Shown here: positions 8,591-16,507 of the stretch, piece by piece
Layout: every line of letters starts with the position of its first letter
Position numbering within the stretch: the first letter of the stretch is position 1
Assembly (NCBI GenBank): GCA_937915375.1
Contig: CALDMO010000037.1
Coordinates: 1 to 53,583 of the forward strand
Source of the DNA: an uncultured Marvinbryantia sp.
GTDB lineage: Bacteria; Bacillota; Clostridia; Lachnospirales; Lachnospiraceae
Reading direction: 5' to 3'
DNA: 53,583 nucleotides
Notes under the pieces: generated by a model
The model's database searches: none
What the model was told of the DNA's origin: nothing
What the model saw: only the letters and a program-made list of their open reading frames with translations
Position numbers and translations under genes: made by a program

Positions 8591-8905
8591 CTACTTCATC
8601 AGTTTCGGAAGCGCATTGACCAATTCTTCAATTACATCATCATTTCCGTTTCTGATATTGTCTGCAACACATGTCTGAATATGATTCGCCAGCAGTTTTT
8701 TATTAAAACTGTTTAATGCCGCGTTGACCGCCGAAACCTGCATCAATATATCAATGCAGTAAGCGTCCTTTTCCAACATTCCCTGAATGCCGCGCACCTG
8801 CCCTTCGATGCGTTTCAGACGATTCATCAGGTCTCGATATTCTTTATCTGTACGTTCTTTGTGTTTTTCACCACAACAACAGAAATCCTCTTTATTTTCT
8901 TCCAT
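8591..8905 (-). CDS. csoR: CsoR-family copper-sensing transcriptional repressor
   Basis: This 104-aa all-helical repressor belongs to the DUF156/CsoR family. It binds operator DNA until Cu+ loads, then releases. The metal ligands show the exact CsoR spacing: Cys50, His75 and Cys79 (C-x24-H-x3-C). The DNA-contacting segment RLKRIEGQVRGIQGML is present. A Cys- and His-rich N-terminus (FCCCGEKH) is an extra feature. The gene is first in an operon with copA, and two operator-like dyads lie directly upstream, so it autoregulates. An AAGGAGAGG ribosome site precedes the ATG. Confidence 0.92.
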   Translation of the reverse strand: MEENKEDFCCCGEKHKERTDKEYRDLMNRLKRIEGQVRGIQGMLEKDAYCIDILMQVSAVNAALNSFNKKLLANHIQTCVADNIRNGNDDVIEELVNALPKLMK

Positions 8906-8921
8906 AGCAGCCTCTCCTTTT

Positions 8922-8982
8922 TATACCCTATATAGGTATCTGTTTCTGCCCAAATATTATACCCCCTACAGGTATTTGTCAA
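8922..8982 (-). promoter_or_regulatory. csoR-copA promoter with two CsoR-like operators
   Basis: On the - strand TTGACA (8982-8977) and TATAAT (8961-8956) are separated by only 15 nt. A dyad TATACCCCCTACAGGTAT (8958-8975) fills the spacer. A second, TATACCCTATATAGGTAT (8922-8939), lies downstream between the promoter and the start codon. Both match the ATACCC...GGTAT pattern of CsoR sites, so repressor would block polymerase directly. Confidence 0.8.
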
Positions 8983-9019
8983 GTGTTTTTATAAAAATTC
9001 TCTCTCTCTTCTATATCAC

Positions 9020-9066
9020 AAAATCCGCGTGGATACTGCGTAATATGCAGTATCCACGCGGATTTT
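9020..9066 (-). terminator. Strong intrinsic terminator after thrH
   Basis: A nearly 20-bp perfect inverted repeat (AATCCGCGTGGATACTGC and complement) has T/A runs on both sides. On the - strand it ends thrH transcription 26 nt after the stop, and it could work in both directions. Confidence 0.85.
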
Positions 9067-9091
9067 TCTGTCTGTTAAATATTCCTATCCT

Positions 9092-9694
9092 CTATACAAG
9101 CTCCTGTTTAATCGCCGCCATCAATTCTTCGTACGTCTCAAATGCCGGAAGCTCCGGATGATCAGCTTTAATCTGTTCCGTACTCTTAAAAAGAAAGCCC
9201 GCTTTGCTTGCCTGAATCATCCCCAGATCATTATAGCTGTCACCGCTGGCAATCGTATCAAATCCGATTGACTGCAGCGCCTTTACCGTGCTCAGCTTTG
9301 AATTTTCGGTACGCATCTGAAATCCGGTAATCTCACCGTCCTCTGCCACCTCCAACGAATTACAGAAAATAGTCGGCCAGCCCAGCTTCTCCATCAGCGG
9401 CTTTGCAAATTCTGTAAAAGTATCACTGATAATGATAACCTGTGTAAGGCTGCGCAATTCATCAAGAAATTCTCTTGCTCCGGGCATCGGATCAATCGTT
9501 GCAATTGTCTCCTGAATCTCTTTTAGCCCCAGGTTATGCTCCTTTAAAATGCCAAGACGCCACTTCATCAGCTTATCATAGTCCGGTTCATCGCGTGTCG
9601 TTCTTGTCAATTCCGGGATGCCGCTCGCTTTCGCGAAAGCAATCCAGATTTCCGGCACCAGCACACCTTCCAGATCCAAACATACAATATTCAT
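9092..9694 (-). CDS. thrH: Phosphoserine phosphatase/homoserine phosphotransferase (ThrH)
   Basis: This 200-aa HAD-superfamily enzyme is closely similar to Pseudomonas ThrH, which dephosphorylates phosphoserine and can transfer the phosphate to homoserine. Visible signatures are LDLEGVLVPEIWIAFA at the N-terminus (DxE in place of the usual DxD nucleophile pair), TRTTRDEPDYD, ISDTF (motif II) and GDSYNDLGM (motif IV). The start at 9694 has AGGAGGGAG upstream; an ATG at 9715 does not. It is monocistronic, with a strong terminator. It may supply serine or threonine precursors. Confidence 0.9.
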   Translation of the reverse strand: MNIVCLDLEGVLVPEIWIAFAKASGIPELTRTTRDEPDYDKLMKWRLGILKEHNLGLKEIQETIATIDPMPGAREFLDELRSLTQVIIISDTFTEFAKPLMEKLGWPTIFCNSLEVAEDGEITGFQMRTENSKLSTVKALQSIGFDTIASGDSYNDLGMIQASKAGFLFKSTEQIKADHPELPAFETYEELMAAIKQELV

Positions 9695-9774
9695 AATCTC
9701 CCTCCTACTTTCCATACACTATACATTTTCTTTTCTCAGTATATCGCTTCTGCACTGCTCTGTCAAAAAATCTG

Positions 9775-10896
9775 CTACTTCGACTCGATATTTGCAGATG
9801 CTTTTTGCATGGTCCTTCTCTCTACATCATTCTTTACCAATTTATATATTGACGCAAACAACGGCACTGCAATCAGCATTCCGCCGATTCCCATTACACT
9901 GCCGCCAATCGTCACAGACGCCAGGACCCACATACCCGGCAGTCCGATTGACTTACCGACTACCTTCGGATAGATTAGATTTCCTTCCAACTGCTGCAAA
10001 ACCGTCAGAAAGATAATAAACGTAAACGCTTTAAACGGTGAAATCGTCACGATCAGCAGTGCTCCTACTACTGCACCGATATAAGCGCCTGCGATCGGGA
10101 TCAGCGCCGTAAAACCAATCAGCGTACCGATCATCATCGCATATGGGAATTTGAAAATAAACATTCCGATCATACAAAGCCCGCCAAGAATCACTGCCTC
10201 CGTACACTGTCCGACAATGTAATTGTGAAAACTATGATTCAATACACGGCAGACATAAACAATCTCTCCGGACCATTTGGGCAGATACACTGCCATCAGA
10301 TCTCTGAGCTGTCGTTCCAAACGTTCTTTTCCCAACAGCAGATAAATAGAAAAAATAACCGCGATCACAAAGGTAATTACTTTAGAAACAATGGATCCCA
10401 GCATCAGCGTAAAGGACTGCGCTGCTGCACCAAGTCCTGCTGCGATCATATTTGCGATATCCGGCATTTTATCATTAATCATCTGCTCCGTGATACCGAG
10501 TTCTTCCATCAACGGTTCTATTTTTTCCTGATTAGTAATATACTCCGTGATAGACTCAAACAATACCGGAACATTTTTCGTTAGCTGCTGGATACATTTC
10601 AGCAGCTCCGGCAGAACCAGACCGATTACAAAGATCACGATTCCGCTCAAAGTAACATACGCCAAAACCATACAGACAGGTGTTTTAAATCTCCGGCCAT
10701 CTGACTTTCTAAACAGCAGTCTCTGATAAAAAGACATCAAGATATTAACCATATACGCTATGATCACACCAAGAATCAGCGGATGCGCTGCCGAAATCAC
10801 CAGACCGATCAGCCCCACCATGCCATCCCAGTACTTCATTCCTAAAAACAGGGCAAAAATTCCTGCGAACCAGATAACATATTTGTTTTTCAACAT
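9775..10896 (-). CDS. AI-2E family permease
   Basis: This 373-aa polytopic membrane protein has about seven to eight hydrophobic segments and the AI-2E (PerM/TqsA) family layout, with conserved C-terminal blocks such as LIPIAGAYIGAVVGALL and QQLEGNLIYPKVVGKSIGLP. Members export autoinducer-2 or act as Na+/H+ antiporters; the substrate cannot be assigned here. The start at 10896 follows GGAGGAAGAAAA; two earlier in-frame ATGs lie inside or before that ribosome site. It is a single gene between thrH and the zinc-ribbon pair. Confidence 0.88.
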   Translation of the reverse strand: MLKNKYVIWFAGIFALFLGMKYWDGMVGLIGLVISAAHPLILGVIIAYMVNILMSFYQRLLFRKSDGRRFKTPVCMVLAYVTLSGIVIFVIGLVLPELLKCIQQLTKNVPVLFESITEYITNQEKIEPLMEELGITEQMINDKMPDIANMIAAGLGAAAQSFTLMLGSIVSKVITFVIAVIFSIYLLLGKERLERQLRDLMAVYLPKWSGEIVYVCRVLNHSFHNYIVGQCTEAVILGGLCMIGMFIFKFPYAMMIGTLIGFTALIPIAGAYIGAVVGALLIVTISPFKAFTFIIFLTVLQQLEGNLIYPKVVGKSIGLPGMWVLASVTIGGSVMGIGGMLIAVPLFASIYKLVKNDVERRTMQKASANIESK

Positions 10897-11085
10897 TTTT
10901 TCTTCCTCCATTTGCATTCCATCATAACACAGGCTACGCCGAATGACTATAGTGGGAATATAAAAAAAGGATGAAATTTTTTTTTACAAAATTTTTCAAT
11001 TATTTTTCCAGCGCTTAATATTTGCAGTAAAATCAAGCAAAATCGAACCGTTTACCCATTCAAACTACCCTCTATATCTTTACGA

Positions 11086-11121
11086 TAAAAGAAGAGTACA
11101 GTCTGATTACTATACTCTTCT
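11086..11121 (-). terminator. Intrinsic terminator after the SHOCT-domain gene
   Basis: On the - strand AGAAGAGTA and TACTCTTCT form a 9-bp stem followed by TTTTATC, 20 nt after the stop codon of the SHOCT gene. Confidence 0.65.
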
Positions 11122-11140
11122 GCTTCTGTCTGAAAAATAA

Positions 11141-11662
11141 TTACAACAGTTCTGCTTTTTTCTTGTCAAATTCTTCCTGCGTAATTGCCCCCATATCCAA
11201 AAGCTCTTTGTATTTCTTTATCGCATCAATATTGGCAAATTTTGAATCCGTACTACTTTCATCCGTATTAGAACAGTTTCTTTGCACCTCAGCATTTCTA
11301 AGTTTCTCCTCGGTGTCCTGTTTCGTTTTTCCGCAAGCACACGTTCCAACAATACCATCATTTTCTCTGCCGCACCATGCACATTTCCATCTCGGCATTC
11401 CAAACGCTGCCTGCCCTGCTCTCTGGTCTTGAAACAGAGTCGATCTTCCGTCCCATGAATTCCCACTTCCGCCTTGATCGTCGTAATGATATTTCGTATA
11501 GCTGATGTTGGGTTTCACTAATAATACTATCAATGCCACCACAGAAAATAAAAATCCCCAAAAATACCATCCTTCATCACCATAGCCTTTATTTTCTGCT
11601 ACCTTTGAACAGACAAATCCCCAAAATAATCCGTTAATTATTACTCCAACTATATATTCCAT
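11141..11662 (-). CDS. Membrane-anchored zinc-ribbon/SHOCT domain protein
   Basis: This 173-aa protein has two N-terminal hydrophobic helices (about residues 1-15 and 30-50), a polar stretch, a zinc-finger-like CAWCGREN...CACG, and a C-terminal SHOCT domain (IKKYKELLDMGAITQEEFD). SHOCT is a short helical module found at protein ends and thought to mediate oligomerisation or targeting. No enzymatic function can be assigned. The start at 11662 has GGGAGG upstream. It lies 20 nt after the other zinc-ribbon gene, so the two form an operon divergent from an XRE regulator. Confidence 0.75.
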   Translation of the reverse strand: MEYIVGVIINGLFWGFVCSKVAENKGYGDEGWYFWGFLFSVVALIVLLVKPNISYTKYHYDDQGGSGNSWDGRSTLFQDQRAGQAAFGMPRWKCAWCGRENDGIVGTCACGKTKQDTEEKLRNAEVQRNCSNTDESSTDSKFANIDAIKKYKELLDMGAITQEEFDKKKAELL

Positions 11663-11682
11663 TTCTACGTCCTCCCTACTCG

Positions 11683-12132
11683 TTACCACATGTATCCACA
11701 ATTCTGACATTTCATTGTCTTATTAATTTTCTTACTAAAAATCCCAAATCCTATAATAGACACTGCACTTTCTCCAAAGCCAATTTTAGAAATATTTATG
11801 CTGCCACAAGTTGGACATTTTGGAATAAGCACATTCTCTTCCTTTTTCATCGCATTATATTTCCGATTTTGTTTTTCATTTACCACTATCGCACATTGAC
11901 ATGTATTACATACAACCTCTCCCGTTAGTTCATTATAAGACCAGTTAAAACTGTAACATTTGGGGCAAAGATTATCATACTCTAAATTTGAATCAAAGTT
12001 GTCTAGTTCCTCCTCTGATAATGTCGTTTTTTCTTCATTCAGATATTCATTAATAGGATATCCACAATGAATACACATTTTAGCTTTATTGCTAACTTCC
12101 TTCCCACATTCCGGACATTTAATAAGTGCCAT
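11683..12132 (-). CDS. Zinc-ribbon domain protein
   Basis: This 149-aa protein contains three paired-cysteine zinc ribbons: CPECG...CIHCG at the N-terminus, CPKC...CNTC in the middle, and CPTCG...CQNCG at the C-terminus. A short hydrophobic stretch (SIIGFGIFS) sits before the last pair. Such proteins are widespread in Firmicutes without known function. GAGGAG precedes the ATG at 12132. It is the first gene of a two-gene operon with the SHOCT protein and is divergent from an XRE regulator 153 bp away, which may control it. Confidence 0.75.
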   Translation of the reverse strand: MALIKCPECGKEVSNKAKMCIHCGYPINEYLNEEKTTLSEEELDNFDSNLEYDNLCPKCYSFNWSYNELTGEVVCNTCQCAIVVNEKQNRKYNAMKKEENVLIPKCPTCGSINISKIGFGESAVSIIGFGIFSKKINKTMKCQNCGYMW

Positions 12133-12285
12133 ACCATTTTTCTCCTCTCTCCGCAATTTTTTTCATTAATTCAAACTAATCGTACCATAATCCCGCTCTA
12201 TTTTCCACTATTTGTTAAATTACTTACACCAATTATGTAATTTTACTATATACAATACTACTAACTGTAGAATGAGGTATGCAAA

Positions 12286-12582
12286 ATGGTAGAATTCGGG
12301 TTGAAACTTAGAGAATTGCGAAAACAGAAGCAGCTTACGCAAAAGCAGCTCGCCGCAATGATTAATGTAAAACACAGCGTAATCTCTTTTTATGAACTGG
12401 GCGATCGACTTCCCAGCCCGGAAGTACTCAAGAAATTAGCCGCCGCACTTAATGTTAGTGCTGATTATCTCCTCGGACTTGAGAAAAAAGAAACTATAGA
12501 TGTGTCCGGTCTGACTGAAAAAGATATTTCTGTCGTTCGTTCTCTTGTTGATGTGCTCCGCGAGAAAAATCAAAATAAATAG
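12286..12582 (+). CDS. XRE-family helix-turn-helix transcriptional regulator
   Basis: This 98-aa protein has a Cro/C1-type HTH over residues 5-60 (LRELRKQKQLTQKQLAAMI, then SVISFYELGDRLPSPEVL), followed by a short C-terminal segment. It binds DNA as a dimer. GAGGT lies upstream of the ATG. It is divergent from the zinc-ribbon operon; the AT-rich space between them includes TTACACCAATTATGTAA, a loose dyad that could be its operator (inference). No phage or plasmid genes are nearby. Confidence 0.88.
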   Translation: MVEFGLKLRELRKQKQLTQKQLAAMINVKHSVISFYELGDRLPSPEVLKKLAAALNVSADYLLGLEKKETIDVSGLTEKDISVVRSLVDVLREKNQNK

Positions 12583-12618
12583 AGGGCAAGTATCCGTTCA
12601 TCAGATTTCCTGCCCTCT
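12581..12618 (+). terminator. Possible terminator after the XRE gene
   Basis: AGAGGGCA and TGCCCTCT form an 8-bp stem with a long 22-nt loop directly after the stop codon. Only a weak T-run follows, so confidence is limited. Confidence 0.4.
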
Positions 12619-12646
12619 TACCTTAACAACCATAAAATTTTCCGTC

Positions 12647-12778
12647 TTGCACTTTCTATACCGTAGTGCTATACTATACATGAAAAAGCAACCGCCCACA
12701 AGGGGTTGACCTTACGAACAAATAACATAGAAAATGCCACTCCTTCGCTCGCCAAAGTTCCGGGGTGGTTTTTCTATG
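12647..12778 (+). ncRNA. Candidate antisense RNA (antitoxin) of a type I toxin-antitoxin locus
   Basis: A promoter TTGCAC (12647-12652), 17 nt, TATACT (12670-12675) on the + strand would start an RNA near 12683 that ends at the hairpin 12726-12778. The toxin gene is transcribed towards it from the opposite side and shares the same hairpin, so the 3' ends of the two RNAs are complementary, as in Fst/par-type loci. The RNA carries GGGGTTGACCT, and the toxin leader carries a similar GGGTGGCTGACCT. Length would be about 95 nt. Expression is inferred. Confidence 0.45.
12726..12778. terminator. Shared hairpin between convergent toxin and antisense RNA
   Basis: CATAGAAAA and TTTTCTATG (9 bp), with inner CCAC and GTGG pairs, form a long hairpin lying 10 nt beyond the toxin stop codon. 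It can serve both strands. Confidence 0.6.
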
Positions 12779-12788
12779 CTTTAAATCA

Positions 12789-12875
12789 TTATCGACAGAA
12801 CGTAAAAACGAATGTCAGTAATGCTAAAATGAACATTCCAAAAGCCATTAGGTCTTTAAAATCAAAATGTTTCAT
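12789..12875 (-). CDS. Small hydrophobic peptide, putative holin-like type I toxin
   Basis: The 28-codon ORF starts MKHFDFKDLMAFGMF and continues as a single hydrophobic helix (ILALLTFVFTF) ending in CR. This is the layout of the putative holin-like toxin (Fst/TxpA/BsrH-like) peptides that insert in the cell's own membrane. GGGGGTGG lies 6 nt before the ATG, and a promoter with perfect 17-nt spacing lies at 12944-12972. The leader can form a small ATTCT/AGAAT stem next to the ribosome site. A convergent candidate antisense RNA shares its terminator. Assignment to the toxin family is by resemblance only. Confidence 0.55.
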   Translation of the reverse strand: MKHFDFKDLMAFGMFILALLTFVFTFCR

Positions 12876-12943
12876 CAGCACCACCCCCATTCTATGTAAG
12901 AATAGAGGTCAGCCACCCTGTAACACGATTGCTTTCACAGCGG

Positions 12944-12972
12944 ATTATATCATTACTCTTTATAAATCGCAA
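12944..12972 (-). promoter_or_regulatory. Promoter of the small toxin gene
   Basis: On the - strand TTGCGA (12972-12967) and TATAAT (12949-12944) are separated by 17 nt. The transcript would begin near 12937, about 60 nt upstream of the toxin ATG. Confidence 0.65.
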
Positions 12973-13019
12973 TCTCTTTTTAGTGAAAGATACCATTTTC
13001 TGATATCCTTCCTATCTTT

Positions 13020-13427
13020 TTAACTCTCCAATATTCTCGACGCTGTCACCTTTGAAATCCCTGCTGCAAATTGCATTTTATATTTGTCCAGCTTTACCGG
13101 TAAATCCAGTCCAGAGCATAACTCCCCGTCCGCATCTTCCAGATATACTATCAGGCTGCATTGTACATCCTCTTCTCGGATACAGATTCGTAATTGCGGT
13201 ACAAATTGTAAATCTGCTTTGCCAATGTCGCCGCCGCACGCACTTATTACCTTATGCATACGCTTTGTCTGCAATTCCGACGATTCCAACATCCGGGCAA
13301 TAATCTGACTCCGTAACTTCTCCGGGATGTCTCGAACACGAAAGAACAGCTCCAAACTGTTCATAATCTCCGCACTGTCAAAATCTATCTCTCCCAGCTC
13401 TGGAATAACCAATTTTTTCATATTCAT
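13020..13427 (-). CDS. Hypothetical protein
   Basis: This 135-aa soluble-looking protein starts MNMKKLVIPELGEIDFDS. It is acidic, with mixed alpha/beta character, has no signal peptide or membrane helix, and no motif I recognise. A GGGAG ribosome site lies about 10 nt upstream. It is followed by the small toxin locus and preceded by the tRNA terminator, so it is probably a single-gene unit. A second ATG at residue 3 is an alternative start. No function is proposed. Confidence 0.65.
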   Translation of the reverse strand: MNMKKLVIPELGEIDFDSAEIMNSLELFFRVRDIPEKLRSQIIARMLESSELQTKRMHKVISACGGDIGKADLQFVPQLRICIREEDVQCSLIVYLEDADGELCSGLDLPVKLDKYKMQFAAGISKVTASRILES

Positions 13428-13565
13428 ATCCTATTTACTCCCATCATCCAAGATTAAATAGTAGAAATGCAACGTGCTCCTTTCTTCAATATTTATCATG
13501 CAAATACATTGTGTACCATTTTGATTAACTTCTTGATTATTCCTAATCATCCACACAAAACAAAA

Positions 13566-13602
13566 AGCCCTGAACCCCTTGATTTTACAAGGTTTCAGAG
13601 CC
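13566..13602 (-). terminator. Terminator after tRNA-Thr
   Basis: On the - strand GCTCTGAA...TTCAGGGC with an inner CCTTG/CAAGG stem is followed by TTTTTG, 9 nt after the tRNA 3' end. Confidence 0.7.
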
Positions 13603-13610
13603 TTACAAAA

Positions 13611-13683
13611 AGCTGCTGACGGGAATCGGACCCGTGACCTCCTCACTACCAATGAGGTGCGCTACCACCTGTGCCACAGCAGC
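13611..13683 (-). tRNA. tRNA-Thr (anticodon GGT)
   Basis: The cloverleaf reads on the - strand. The acceptor stem is GCTGCTG/CAGCAGC and the discriminator base is U. The anticodon stem CCTCA/TGAGG encloses loop TTGGTAG, giving anticodon GGT (threonine). The T-arm CGGGT...ATTCCCG is present with the conserved TTC-like loop. CCA is not encoded. A good promoter lies just upstream (13711-13739) and a terminator downstream, so it is transcribed alone. Confidence 0.93.
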
Positions 13684-13710
13684 CTGTGCGATTACTCGCT
13701 ACATTTTGAT

Positions 13711-13739
13711 ATTTTAGCATAATGTTCTCTGCCTGTCAA
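13711..13739 (-). promoter_or_regulatory. Promoter of tRNA-Thr
   Basis: TTGACA (13739-13734), 17-nt spacer, TAAAAT (13716-13711) on the - strand, about 28 bp from the -10 box to the tRNA 5' end. Confidence 0.75.
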
Positions 13740-13768
13740 GCAGAATTGCAAATATTCTGCCAATCCAA

Positions 13769-14509
13769 TCAAGATATTCTCTGTCTGACAATTTCAAAGG
13801 CCATAACGCCTGCCGCGACAGACGCATTCAGAGAATCAATGTCCCCTTTCATTGGAATGGATGCCACAAAATCACATTTTTCTTTTACCAGACGGCTGAC
13901 GCCTTCTCCCTCGTTGCCAATCACCAGACCAATCGGACCTTTCAAGTTCAAACGGTACATCACTTCACCGTCCATATCCGCGCAGACAAACCACATACCG
14001 CGCTCTTTTAACTCCTCAATTGTCCTGCTGATATTCGTCACCTTAGCAACCGGTGTGTAATTCAGTGCGCCGGCAGATGTTCGTGCCACAGTTGCCGTCA
14101 GACCTACCGCTCTTCTTTTCGGAATGATCACGCCATGCGCTCCCGCAAGATTTGCGGTACGTATGATCGCTCCAAGGTTATGCGGATCCTCAATATTATC
14201 AAGAATAAACAGAAATGGAGGTTCTCCTTTTTCCTCTGCCGCTTTCAGCATGTCCTCCACTTCCGCATATTCATAGGCTGCCGCCGACGCAATCACGCCC
14301 TGATGCTTTCCCGTTTCACTAAGCTGATCCAGACGCTCTTTTGCAACAAAATTAATAATCGTATCATGTTTTTTCGCTTCACGGATGATGCTGCGCACCG
14401 GTCCGTCCTGGCATCCATCCAGCACATACAGCTTGTCAATGGTTTTGCCGGAACGAAATGCTTCCATTACAGCATTCCGTCCCTCTATCGTTAACTCCTC
14501 ATATCTCAT
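13769..14509 (-). CDS. rlmB: 23S rRNA (guanosine-2'-O-)-methyltransferase (RlmB/TrmH family)
   Basis: This 246-aa SPOUT methyltransferase methylates a guanosine ribose of 23S rRNA. It has an N-terminal substrate-binding domain (RNAVMEAFRSG) and a trefoil-knot catalytic domain with the three TrmH motifs: DNIEDPHNLGAIIRTA, LVIGNEGEGVS and IPMKGDIDSLNASVAAGV. Length fits RlmB/YacO. AGGAG lies 6 nt upstream. It is downstream of mrnC and cysS, the conserved Firmicute order cysS-mrnC-rlmB, and is probably transcribed from the cysS promoter. Confidence 0.93.
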   Translation of the reverse strand: MRYEELTIEGRNAVMEAFRSGKTIDKLYVLDGCQDGPVRSIIREAKKHDTIINFVAKERLDQLSETGKHQGVIASAAAYEYAEVEDMLKAAEEKGEPPFLFILDNIEDPHNLGAIIRTANLAGAHGVIIPKRRAVGLTATVARTSAGALNYTPVAKVTNISRTIEELKERGMWFVCADMDGEVMYRLNLKGPIGLVIGNEGEGVSRLVKEKCDFVASIPMKGDIDSLNASVAAGVMAFEIVRQRIS

Positions 14510-14595
14510 ACTTTTTCTCCTGCTTTTTGTTCGCCTGCGGACAGACTGTTTTCTTTTTCCCCACAGTGTCTTTTGCCTTTTTCAAAGATAAAAAA

Positions 14596-15045
14596 TTATT
14601 CTTCTGCACTTTCAACGGAATCTTCAAAAAGTCCTGCTCTCACCAGATCAATAATCCGTTTCATATCCTTTTTCAGATACAGGTATCCCATCAGCGCCTC
14701 AAATCCGGTTGCCTTGCGGTAGTCGAGTGTCGAAGCATTTTTCGCCTTGCTGTAGGATTTCGCATTGCGCCCGCGCTTGTAAACCCGTATTTCATCTTCC
14801 GTAAGCTGCGGCATTAACTTTTCAGCCATTTCTGCCTGCTTCTGTGCTTTCACCAAAGCGCTGGCGCGTTTATGAAGTTTTTGCACCTGACAGTTCTGTT
14901 TCTTTACCAGAATTGTCCGAATCACAAGATCGTAGATATCATCCCCGATATATGCCAGCACCAGCGGAGAATATTCGCGCAAGTCCACTTCATCAAGCCC
15001 CATCTGTGCATCCAGATAATTGAGAAAATCTATGCTCTCTCCCAT
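14596..15045 (-). CDS. mrnC: Mini-ribonuclease III
   Basis: This 149-aa protein is an RNase III catalytic domain without the dsRNA-binding domain; it matures the 23S rRNA ends. YSPLVLAYIGDDIYDLVIR is the RNase III signature containing the catalytic Asp, and NASTLDYRKATGFEALMGYLY carries the second acidic patch. Length and context (cysS upstream, rlmB downstream) match B. subtilis MrnC. Its start overlaps the end of cysS by 16 bp, suggesting translational coupling. Confidence 0.93.
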   Translation of the reverse strand: MGESIDFLNYLDAQMGLDEVDLREYSPLVLAYIGDDIYDLVIRTILVKKQNCQVQKLHKRASALVKAQKQAEMAEKLMPQLTEDEIRVYKRGRNAKSYSKAKNASTLDYRKATGFEALMGYLYLKKDMKRIIDLVRAGLFEDSVESAEE

Positions 15046-16439
15046 TTTACACCCTCTCTGGTATCTTTCAGAACAATGCCTTTGCCAAGCAGTTCGTCAC
15101 GAATCTCATCCGCACGCGCAAAATTCTTTGCCTTTCTGGCAGCCTGACGTTCCTCGATCAATTTCTCGATATCTGCATCCAGTATTTCCTCTTTCTTCTC
15201 TACAATCAGACCGAGAATACCAGAAAGCGCCATGATCTTCTCCTTCACTGCTGTAACATACGCTTTAGAACTGCTTTCATTTACATTTGTATTCGCATAT
15301 TTAACCAGTTCAAAAATAGCAGAAATTGCATCGGCAGTATTAAAATCATCATCCATCGCGTCATCAAATTTCTTCTCATATTCAGTCAGAACCGTAAGAC
15401 TTTCTCTCTCTGCGTCTGTCAGTTCCTGTGTCTGTGCGTTTCCTTCCAGATATTTCAGATTTTCTACCGCGTTGATGATGCGATCCAGACCATTTTTTGA
15501 TGCCTCCATCAGCTCCGCACTGAAATTCAGCGGACTGCGGTAATGTGCGCTCAGCATAAAGAAACGCAACACCTGCAGATTGTATTTTTCTCCAATTTCG
15601 CGAACAGTAAAGAAATTGCCCAAAGATTTAGACATCTTACGGTTATCAATATTTAAGAACCCATTATGCAGCCAATATCTGGAAAAAATTTTGCCGTTGC
15701 AGCATTCGCTCTGTGCAATTTCATTTTCATGATGCGGGAAAATCAAATCCTCTCCGCCTGCATGAATATCAATCTCATCTCCCAGATATTTTTTAGACAT
15801 CACGGAGCATTCAATATGCCAGCCCGGACGTCCATCGCACCACGGTGACGGCCAGGACGGCTCCCCCTCTTTTTTCGGTTTCCAGAGTACAAAATCAAGC
15901 GGATCTTCCTTCTGTTCTTCACCGGAGACCAGCAATGATCTCATACCGCCCTGCAGGTCATCTAAATTTTTATGAGAAAGCTTACCATATTCCTTAAATT
16001 TACGTGTGCGGAAATAAACCGTACCGTCTTCTGCCGGATATGCATAACCTTTTTCAATCAAGTCAGAGATCATCTCAATCATACCGTCAATTTCCTGTGT
16101 AGCCAGCGGATGCGTCGTGGCCGGTTTCACGTTCATATCCGCCATATCTTTTTTACATTCCGCAATATAACGCTGTGACACTTCTTCCGCAGTCACACCT
16201 TCTTCAATTGCTTTTTTAATAATCTTGTCATCCACATCCGTAAAATTAGATACAAAATTTACCTCATATCCTTTATGCTCCATATAACGGCGCACTGTGT
16301 CAAACACAATCATCGGACGCGCATTGCCAATATGAATCAGATTGTAGACCGTCGGTCCGCACACATACATGCGTACATTTCCCGGTTCAATCGGGACAAA
16401 TTCTTCTTTTCTTCTTGATAATGTATTATAAAGTTTCAT
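15030..16439 (-). CDS. cysS: Cysteinyl-tRNA synthetase
   Basis: This 469-aa class I aminoacyl-tRNA synthetase charges tRNA-Cys in the cytoplasm. It has the zinc-ligand cysteine in YVCGPTVYN, the HIGH-like motif HIGN, the conserved block WPSPWCDGRPGWHIECS, HAGGEDLIFPHHENE, and KMSKS in NRKMSKSLGN. Length is standard. GAGGAGAG precedes the ATG by 5 nt. A promoter candidate lies at 16479-16507. The short upstream region leaves no room for a T-box leader. It heads the mrnC-rlmB operon. Confidence 0.96.
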   Translation of the reverse strand: MKLYNTLSRRKEEFVPIEPGNVRMYVCGPTVYNLIHIGNARPMIVFDTVRRYMEHKGYEVNFVSNFTDVDDKIIKKAIEEGVTAEEVSQRYIAECKKDMADMNVKPATTHPLATQEIDGMIEMISDLIEKGYAYPAEDGTVYFRTRKFKEYGKLSHKNLDDLQGGMRSLLVSGEEQKEDPLDFVLWKPKKEGEPSWPSPWCDGRPGWHIECSVMSKKYLGDEIDIHAGGEDLIFPHHENEIAQSECCNGKIFSRYWLHNGFLNIDNRKMSKSLGNFFTVREIGEKYNLQVLRFFMLSAHYRSPLNFSAELMEASKNGLDRIINAVENLKYLEGNAQTQELTDAERESLTVLTEYEKKFDDAMDDDFNTADAISAIFELVKYANTNVNESSSKAYVTAVKEKIMALSGILGLIVEKKEEILDADIEKLIEERQAARKAKNFARADEIRDELLGKGIVLKDTREGVKWERA

Positions 16440-16478
16440 ATGCTCTCCTCAGCCTTCTAATCAAATTTTCTATACTAA

Positions 16479-16507
16479 AGTTTAAGAGAATTTAAGGGTT
16501 TTGTCAA
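16479..16507 (-). promoter_or_regulatory. Candidate promoter of cysS operon
   Basis: TTGACA (16507-16502), 17-nt spacer, TAAACT (16484-16479) on the - strand, 40 nt upstream of the cysS start. Confidence 0.6.
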
